From the NCBI RefSeq assembly GCF_000701425.1, contig NZ_JNIW01000107.1, positions 1-5,850 of the forward strand: 5,850 bases of DNA, in the 5' to 3' direction. The notes beneath the pieces are model-generated. The model was given only the letters and a program-made list of their open reading frames with translations. It did no database searches and was not told where the DNA came from. The DNA comes from Deinococcus frigens DSM 12807 (lineage in GTDB: Bacteria; Deinococcota; Deinococci; Deinococcales; Deinococcaceae). The translations under genes and the position numbers were made by a program. Shown here piece after piece: positions 1-3,431 of this stretch; the stretch's first letter is position 1, and every line of letters starts with the position of its first letter.

Positions 1-15
1 CCCATCCTGCCACCA

Positions 16-40
16 GGCCCGCCACTGCGCGGGCCGTTTT
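16..40 (+). terminator. Rho-independent terminator of an upstream gene
   Basis: A perfect 7-bp stem is visible: GGCCCGC (16-22) pairs with GCGGGCC (29-35) around a 6-base loop, followed by GTTTTC. It lies just upstream of the Shine-Dalgarno of the first gene, so it most likely ends transcription of a gene left of the window. The T-run is short (four), so some read-through into the downstream operon is possible. No separate promoter is obvious between this hairpin and the first gene. Confidence 0.7.
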
Positions 41-59
41 CATTCCCTGGAGGGAACAC

Positions 60-908
60 ATGTTGAACAAACTGTTCGGAATCATCGGGGACGTCGCGCT
101 GCTGCTGCGCGCCTATGCGCTGTGGGTCCTGGCGCTGCTGCTGGCCTGGGGCGGTGTGGCCTTCGCGCAGGGGATGGACCCCTTCCCCACCGTTGACCCC
201 ACTGGCTGGGGCAAGTCGCCGTACACCTTCGGGATCTTCCTGATGCTGGCCATCGCGGCCATCAAGCGGGCTGTCGACGACAGGATTCAGAAGCAGGAGA
301 ACCTGAGCAAGCTCGCGAAGGTCAGCAGCAATCCCTGGGTGTGGCGCGGTCTAGCTCTGGTCCTGGGCGTGGGCGGTGCATTCGGGTTGAACATCGCCAG
401 GTACGGCGCGGAGCTGGTGCTGTTCGGGCTGGTGTCCCCCTGGAGCATCGTGCTGTTCGGGCTGGCCTCCACCGTGGTGGCGGTGGGCGGGTATGACCTG
501 CTGAAGAAGTTCCTGAGCCTGATCGGTGGACCCGTGCTGCTGGAGCCTGCGCAACAGCCTGCCGTGATCAGTGAGGTCCAGCCCCCCACTGACCTGAAGT
601 CGCCGCCGCCCTCGGGCATCGAACCCATCCCTGGCCCTGGTCTGGGGCTGCTAAACGTGGCGTCGTTCACTGAAGTGGGCAGCGCGGTGGCCAGTCTGCT
701 GGGGCCGCAGAGCATCGACGTGCTGGTGGAGATGCTGCTCAAGGCCGCTGGCCTTCAGGGGACGCCGCTCCAGATGTTCCGGGTGGGCGCGAAGCTGGCC
801 ATGGTTGCCCCAGATTTGTTAGACGGGAACATCCATCTGTCCAGCGAGAACCTGGCCACCCTCAACAACGTGATCCTGGACCTGAAAGCTGCGGGTGGTC
901 TCACCTGA
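60..908 (+). CDS. Multi-pass membrane protein, holin-like, possible phage lysis-region protein
   Basis: 282 residues. The ATG at 60 has a strong Shine-Dalgarno (GGAGGG, 49-54), which fixes the start. Residues 12-36 are strongly hydrophobic and end in AFAQ, so they may be a transmembrane helix or a cleavable signal peptide. Further hydrophobic segments lie near 55-70, 94-113 and 119-147, the last ending in GGYDLLKKF. A charged stretch (71-90) separates helices two and three. A proline-rich linker (about 160-195) leads to a C-terminal part (about 195-282) rich in small and aliphatic residues, probably helical and soluble. The gene is translationally coupled to the next one (TGATG). Several short helices followed by GGYD-L-KKF recall phage holin-like membrane proteins, but the long C-terminal extension is not typical of a simple holin. 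The role is inferred mainly from context (a small overlapping operon with a DUF6527-like gene). I do not recognise the exact family. It could also be a phage structural or conjugation-like membrane protein. Confidence 0.85.
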   Translation: MLNKLFGIIGDVALLLRAYALWVLALLLAWGGVAFAQGMDPFPTVDPTGWGKSPYTFGIFLMLAIAAIKRAVDDRIQKQENLSKLAKVSSNPWVWRGLALVLGVGGAFGLNIARYGAELVLFGLVSPWSIVLFGLASTVVAVGGYDLLKKFLSLIGGPVLLEPAQQPAVISEVQPPTDLKSPPPSGIEPIPGPGLGLLNVASFTEVGSAVASLLGPQSIDVLVEMLLKAAGLQGTPLQMFRVGAKLAMVAPDLLDGNIHLSSENLATLNNVILDLKAAGGLT

Positions 909-1207
909 TGACCGTCCGCATGATCGACGGGCAGGCCCGCCCCGGCTCCCCGCCAGGGACCACCGCGCGCTGCGAGGGCGAGCCGGGGCCAGTCCACCGG
1001 ATCTCCTGCCCTTGCGGCTGCGGGATGGTGGCCACCGCCAGCCACCAAGTCATCAGTGGCAGCGTGGAGGGCGGCAACCTGACCCGCTCCCCTTCCCTGC
1101 ACATGACTGCGCCAGGAGCGTGTGGCTGGCACGGCTTCCTGGTGGACGGCGTGTACCGCAGCGTTGACGAACCTATGCCCTCTCACTCCCCCGAGGTGAT
1201 CCGATGA
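908..1207 (+). CDS. DUF6527-like small metal-binding phage-associated protein
   Basis: 99 residues. The ATG overlaps the upstream stop (TGATG at 906-910) and the gene's own stop overlaps the next start (ATGA at 1204-1207), so all three genes should be made from one mRNA by translational coupling. The recognisable core is CPCGCG at residues 34-39, then SPSLH (61-65), C72, H75 and a terminal FLVDGV segment (77-82). This order (CPCGCG, a Ser-Pro-Ser strand, then Cys..His and an aromatic/DG strand) matches what I recall of DUF6527-type proteins, found in phages and in some bacterial ubiquitin-like operons. The Cys and His residues are likely zinc or other metal ligands. Residues 1-30 are a polar, glycine- and proline-rich lead, and 83-99 look disordered. 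Biochemical function is unknown to me in the phage setting. Family assignment is from motif memory, not a search. Confidence 0.8.
   Translation: MTVRMIDGQARPGSPPGTTARCEGEPGPVHRISCPCGCGMVATASHQVISGSVEGGNLTRSPSLHMTAPGACGWHGFLVDGVYRSVDEPMPSHSPEVIR
1193..1200 (+). promoter_or_regulatory. Strong Shine-Dalgarno of the lipoprotein gene
   Basis: GAGGTGAT at 1193-1200 is an extended match to the 16S rRNA 3' end, three bases before the ATG at 1204. It lies inside the end of the preceding gene and decides the lipoprotein start, so this gene need not rely only on coupling. Confidence 0.65.
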
Positions 1208-1590
1208 AAAAACTGTTCCTGCTGTCCGCCCTTGCCCTGTCCGCCTGCGCGCCCATTGCCCAACTGGCCCAGCCGGGCGAGGCCAAAATCATCCAGGAGG
1301 GACTGTCCTTGCTGGTGCCGAACACGGGGGTGGACGCCCTGACCGGCGATCCGTCGCGCCAGACTCCGGGCGGCGTGCTGACCGTCAGTGGCCTGGGTCT
1401 GGTGCCCGATGCGGAGGCCAAGACCTGGTGCACGCTGAACACCTCGGCCCGCTGGGACTGCCGCCTGCCTGAGATCGGGGCTGGTCAGCGCGCGCGCGTG
1501 ACGTTCTCCTCTGGCGTGATCAATGACGCGGTGTTTGCCGGTTACCGCGCCAGTAAGGGCGGCGTGCCCGTGTTTCTCTTCTTGAAGTAG
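1204..1590 (+). CDS. Small lipoprotein of unknown function (intact copy)
   Basis: 128 residues. The N-terminus is a textbook lipoprotein signal: Lys2-Lys3, a hydrophobic stretch, then the lipobox L12-S13-A14-C15, so the mature protein should be lipid-anchored through Cys15. The remainder (about 45-128) is predicted by eye to be beta-rich, with two cysteines at 76 (TWC) and 86 (RWDC) that could form a disulfide outside the cytoplasm. The C-terminus ends in alternating hydrophobics (VPVFLFLK). It is the last gene of the overlapping operon and is followed by a terminator. A lipoprotein at the end of a putative lysis cassette could suggest an outer-membrane spanin, but there is no proline-rich Rz1-like character and no partner inner-membrane spanin, so I do not assign that. 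A truncated paralogue lies at 2881-3141, about two-thirds identical over 79 residues. Confidence 0.88.
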   Translation: MKKLFLLSALALSACAPIAQLAQPGEAKIIQEGLSLLVPNTGVDALTGDPSRQTPGGVLTVSGLGLVPDAEAKTWCTLNTSARWDCRLPEIGAGQRARVTFSSGVINDAVFAGYRASKGGVPVFLFLK

Positions 1591-1602
1591 CGGACAACTC
1601 AG
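1348..1602 (+). repeat. Direct repeat, copy 1 (lipoprotein 3' part plus post-stop sequence)
   Basis: This segment aligns without gaps in the coding part to 2899-3153. The protein identity is about 52 of 79 residues by hand alignment, and the reading frame is kept. The last 12 bases after the stop codon, CGGACAACTCAG (1591-1602), are identical in both copies. Looser similarity continues into the terminators, both of which end in GGGGGCTTTT. Confidence 0.8.
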
Positions 1603-1626
1603 GTGATTGACTGACCCTGGCTTCAC

Positions 1627-1653
1627 GCTCCGGCCTAAATTGGGGGCTTTTTT
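1627..1653 (+). terminator. Short terminator after the lipoprotein operon
   Basis: GCTCC (1627-1631) can pair with GGGGC (1643-1647) with one G-U pair, and six T residues follow directly (1648-1653). The stem is weak, but the T-run is good and the position (57 bases after the stop) matches that of the stronger terminator after the second lipoprotein copy. The two share the GGGGGCTTTT 3' arm, so this is likely the same element with a diverged 5' arm. Confidence 0.5.
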
Positions 1654-1716
1654 GACCGTTTCCCCCATCGTGTCCTCATTGACGCTGCTGTCAGAGCCAC
1701 GCAAGCGCGCCATCGA

Positions 1717-1722
1717 TAAATT
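1717..1722 (+). promoter_or_regulatory. Possible -10 hexamer for leaderless transcription
   Basis: TAAATT at 1717-1722 fits the TANNNT pattern and sits five bases before the ATG at 1728, where a -10 element would lie if the mRNA began at the start codon. There is no Shine-Dalgarno before this ATG. No convincing -35 is seen at the right distance. Confidence 0.3.
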
Positions 1723-1727
1723 GACGA

Positions 1728-2084
1728 ATGCTCCATTCAACGCCTGGACGGCAGGGTCCGCACATCGTCGCCATCCTGTCACTGCTGATGGCCGTGATCA
1801 ATCTTGCCAATGTTGTCCTCCTGTTGTCGGTCAGCGATTCAGAGATCGGCAGTTCACTTCTGATCGCCACCGTCTGCGTCGTGCTGGCAACAGTTGGATG
1901 GCGGCGACGGATACCACTCGTCGGTGAGGCACTCAATGCAGGGGTACGCACTCATCAGGGGACGCTGCTGCTGGCCGTGGGTGTGCCAGTGCCGGTATTG
2001 GTAGGCCTGGGGCTGCCATTCACGCTGCCGCTGGGGGCCGCTTGGGTGGCGTTCGTTCTGGTGATCATGATGATCGGCGATTAA
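1728..2084 (+). CDS. Small multi-pass membrane protein of unknown function
   Basis: 118 residues. Four hydrophobic segments can be seen at about 12-34, 41-57, 78-96 and 99-116, with a basic WRRR cluster at 58-61 between the second and third, consistent with a small integral membrane protein with a cytoplasmic basic loop. I do not recognise the family. It has no catalytic-looking residues and no cysteine or histidine cluster. The start is uncertain: there is no Shine-Dalgarno before the ATG at 1728, but a TANNNT hexamer lies five bases upstream, which would fit a leaderless mRNA. A later start near the first helix (ATG for residue 21) would cut into the hydrophobic segment and is less likely. 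It converges with the ZIP transporter gene, whose stop is only about 50 bases beyond. Confidence 0.6.
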   Translation: MLHSTPGRQGPHIVAILSLLMAVINLANVVLLLSVSDSEIGSSLLIATVCVVLATVGWRRRIPLVGEALNAGVRTHQGTLLLAVGVPVPVLVGLGLPFTLPLGAAWVAFVLVIMMIGD

Positions 2085-2133
2085 TTTCTTCTACTTCTAG
2101 CAGCGCGCCCCCTTGAGCGAGGCAGCCGAGCCA

Positions 2134-2859
2134 TTACAGGTGGCTGAGCGCGAAGGCGGCGAGGAAACCACAGGTGGTCGCCAGGCCGATCATGGCCCCG
2201 CCTTCCTCGTAAGCCTCGGGCAGCATGGTGGACGACAACATGGTCAGGATGGCCCCGGCAGCAAAGGCCTGAATCCCGGCAGTCAGGTTGACGTCTGCGC
2301 CGCGTAGGGCCGCGTAACCCAGTCCAGAGGCCGCCGCGCTGAGGAGCGCGATGGCCGTCCACATCAGGAGAATTCGGGCGGGCCGATGTCCGGCCCGCTT
2401 GAGGCCGACACTCGCGCTCAAACTCTCTGGGATGTTGCTCAGGAACACAGCCGCCAGAAAGACCCAGCTCAGCTTCCCACCGGCGAGGAGGCCCACCCCG
2501 ATGGCAATGGATTCTGGGATGCCGTCCATCAGGGTCCCCAGCACGATGGCAGAGGCCTGGCCTTCCTGTTGCTGGCCAGTGCTGCGTTTGCGGTGTTTTC
2601 CTCCGGCGCGATTGACTGCGAGATCACCTAAGAAGAAGGAGAGCGCGCCGAGCAGCAGACCGATGGAGACTGCGTCGAGTCCGCCCTGACCAAAGGCCTC
2701 GTCCATCAGTTCGAAGGCCACACTGCTGACCAGCACGCCAGCCCCAAGGGCCATGATCAGCGCGACCCAGGTCTTGTTCAGCGGGGCGTAGAGGCCCAGA
2801 AGCGCGCCGAACACCAGGGAAGACCCACCCGCCAGGCCCCAGAGGGTAGCTGTCCACAT
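2134..2859 (-). CDS. ZIP-family divalent metal transporter
   Basis: 241 residues, start ATG at 2859 on the minus strand. About eight hydrophobic segments span nearly the whole protein. The two signature helices of the ZIP (Zrt/Irt-like) family are present: MDGIPES at residues 111-117 (helix 4) and SNIPESL at 141-147 (helix 5). A helix-2 glutamate (VAFELMDE, E50) and EAYEEG (215-220) in a late helix add further candidate ligands. Between helices 3 and 4 lies a short basic loop (KHRKRS, 88-93) with one histidine, the usual place for a cytoplasmic metal-sensing loop. ZIP proteins move zinc, iron or manganese into the cytoplasm; which metal cannot be told here. Compared with the common H-N-x-P-E-G signature, helix 4 has Asp in the first position and Ser in the last, and helix 5 has Ser in both. 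There is no Shine-Dalgarno; GATAAT lies six bases before the ATG, so the mRNA is probably leaderless. The gene opposes its neighbours and has no metal-regulator gene beside it. Confidence 0.93.
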   Translation of the reverse strand: MWTATLWGLAGGSSLVFGALLGLYAPLNKTWVALIMALGAGVLVSSVAFELMDEAFGQGGLDAVSIGLLLGALSFFLGDLAVNRAGGKHRKRSTGQQQEGQASAIVLGTLMDGIPESIAIGVGLLAGGKLSWVFLAAVFLSNIPESLSASVGLKRAGHRPARILLMWTAIALLSAAASGLGYAALRGADVNLTAGIQAFAAGAILTMLSSTMLPEAYEEGGAMIGLATTCGFLAAFALSHL

Positions 2860-2865
2860 GGTCCG

Positions 2866-2871
2866 ATTATC
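2866..2871 (-). promoter_or_regulatory. -10 element of the ZIP gene (leaderless start)
   Basis: On the minus strand GATAAT (2871 to 2866) is a five-of-six match to TATAAT and is separated from the ATG by six bases (CGGACC). This would put the transcription start at or next to the A of the start codon. Leaderless mRNAs with this geometry are well known in Deinococcus. No good -35 is visible 16-18 bp further upstream. Confidence 0.55.
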
Positions 2872-2880
2872 GCACTTGGG

Positions 2881-3141
2881 ACGCTGCCAGGACCGGACGA
2901 GCCGTCGCGGCAGATCCCTGGTGGCGTGCTGAGCGTAGATGGCGAGGGCCTTGTGCCGGATGTCCAGGCGACGCAGTGGTGCAAGCTGAACAGCTCGATG
3001 CGCTGGGATTGTTTTGTGGGGGAGACCAAGGCGGGTGAACGCGTGCGCGTGACCTTTACCTCGAGCGTGATCAACGACGCGAACTTCCTCGGGTACCGGG
3101 CCAGCAGAGGTGCATTGCCCGTGGTGCTGCTACTGAAGTAA
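2881..3141 (+). pseudogene. 5'-truncated second copy of the lipoprotein gene
   Basis: From about 2899 the frame reads PSRQIPGGVL and continues to a TAA at 3139-3141, matching the C-terminal 79 or so residues of the lipoprotein at 1204-1590 at roughly two-thirds identity. Both cysteines (WC and RWDC), the VINDA segment and the final Lys are kept. The signal peptide, lipobox and about 48 N-terminal residues are missing. Similarity fades at about 2879-2895, just where the ZIP promoter begins. The frame is open upstream but has no start with a Shine-Dalgarno; the GTG at 2926 is the only start-like codon and would give 71 residues without a signal. The even spread of conservative changes suggests the copy diverged under selection as a full gene and was truncated later. 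It is most simply a gene remnant; expression as a cytoplasmic fragment cannot be excluded. Confidence 0.7.
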
Positions 3142-3153
3142 CGGACAACTCAG
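2899..3153 (+). repeat. Direct repeat, copy 2 (lipoprotein 3' part plus post-stop sequence)
   Basis: Partner of 1348-1602 in the same orientation. The identical 12-mer CGGACAACTCAG follows the stop at 3142-3153. The two copies bracket the block with the small membrane protein and the ZIP transporter. Confidence 0.8.
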
Positions 3154-3163
3154 CCAATCTGAC

Positions 3164-3208
3164 AGCCCCCACCTTCCTGCGCTTCGGCGGGGGCGGGTGG
3201 GGGCTTTT
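3164..3208 (+). terminator. Strong Rho-independent terminator after the lipoprotein remnant
   Basis: AGCCCCCACC (3164-3173) and GGTGGGGGCT (3196-3205) form a perfect 10-bp stem, followed by a short T-run (3205-3208). The loop is GC-rich and contains CTTCGG. It is expected to block transcription from the left into the restriction-modification gene, so that gene needs its own promoter. Confidence 0.85.
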
Positions 3209-3232
3209 GTGCTGCGGTGCTGGGGGTACACC

Positions 3233-3238
3233 TATACT
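3233..3238 (+). promoter_or_regulatory. Possible -10 element for the restriction-modification gene
   Basis: TATACT at 3233-3238 (five of six to TATAAT) is in the AT-rich stretch just after the terminator. The expected -35 position holds only a poor match (TGCTGC, 3210-3215). If used, transcription starts near 3245 and leaves a leader of roughly 185 bases before the ATG at 3432. Confidence 0.35.
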
Positions 3239-3253
3239 ATTTTCTACATTTCA

Positions 3254-3352
3254 ATGCACCTCCTGTGGACAAATCTGTGGATAACCCGTAATCTGCCGAC
3301 ACAGACGCATTCCTGTCCTCCGTGCGTGAGGTTTTCCAGGGTCAGAAAATAA
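3254..3352 (+). other. Possible 32-codon upstream ORF in the leader
   Basis: An ATG at 3254 opens a 32-codon frame that begins MHLLWTNLW and ends in TAA at 3350-3352, five bases before a hairpin with a T-run. There is no Shine-Dalgarno. If transcription starts near 3245-3250 it would be an almost leaderless start. It may be chance; the position relative to the hairpin is the reason to record it. Confidence 0.2.
3264..3284 (-). promoter_or_regulatory. Two adjacent DnaA-box-like 9-mers
   Basis: Read on the minus strand these are TTATCCACA (3284-3276), an exact consensus DnaA box, and TTGTCCACA (3272-3264), a common variant in high-GC bacteria. They have the same orientation and their starts are 12 bp apart. 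They lie just downstream of the putative promoter. A weaker match (TTATCCAGC) occurs on the plus strand at 3407-3415. Known roles of such clusters include DnaA-controlled transcription, DnaA titration and replication origins; there are only two here and no replication gene in the window. Confidence 0.45.
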
Positions 3353-3385
3353 GGAAGACCGCGAAAGCGGTGTTTTTCCGTTTTT
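3353..3385 (+). terminator. GAAA-capped hairpin with T-run in the leader (terminator or attenuator candidate)
   Basis: ACCGC (3358-3362) and GCGGT (3367-3371) close a GAAA tetraloop, then G and five T residues (3373-3377). GGAA (3353-3356) and TTCC (3376-3379) can add an outer helix across a small internal loop, and a second T-run follows (3381-3385). No gene ends just upstream, so it is either the 3' end of a small RNA starting near 3245 or an intrinsic terminator inside the leader of the restriction-modification mRNA. Stability is modest because the core stem is only five pairs. Confidence 0.45.
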
Positions 3386-3431
3386 GGATCACCTTGAGAA
3401 CTCCTCTTATCCAGCCGAAGGAATTTGCTGA

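Noticed and set aside
1204..1590. Lipoprotein as an outer-membrane spanin (Rz1-like)
   Set aside because: It lacks the short proline-rich form of Rz1, and no coiled-coil inner-membrane partner overlaps it.
1679..1684. TTGACG as a -35 box for the small membrane protein
   Set aside because: The nearest acceptable -10 is over 30 bp away, too far for a sigma-70 type promoter.
1183..1782. 199-codon minus-strand frame opposite the lipoprotein
   Set aside because: It is antisense to a gene with a clear lipobox, Shine-Dalgarno and paralogue; its translation is low-complexity Ala/Gly/Arg/Gln typical of the complement of GC-rich coding DNA.
1607..1927. 106-codon plus-strand frame overlapping the small membrane protein
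   Set aside because: It starts inside the terminator region and lacks hydrophobic or motif structure, whereas the frame at 1728-2084 has well-formed membrane segments.
2351..2689. Plus-strand frame inside the ZIP gene
   Set aside because: Antisense to a protein with two ZIP signatures; its translation is Arg/Pro/Ser-rich with no recognisable content.
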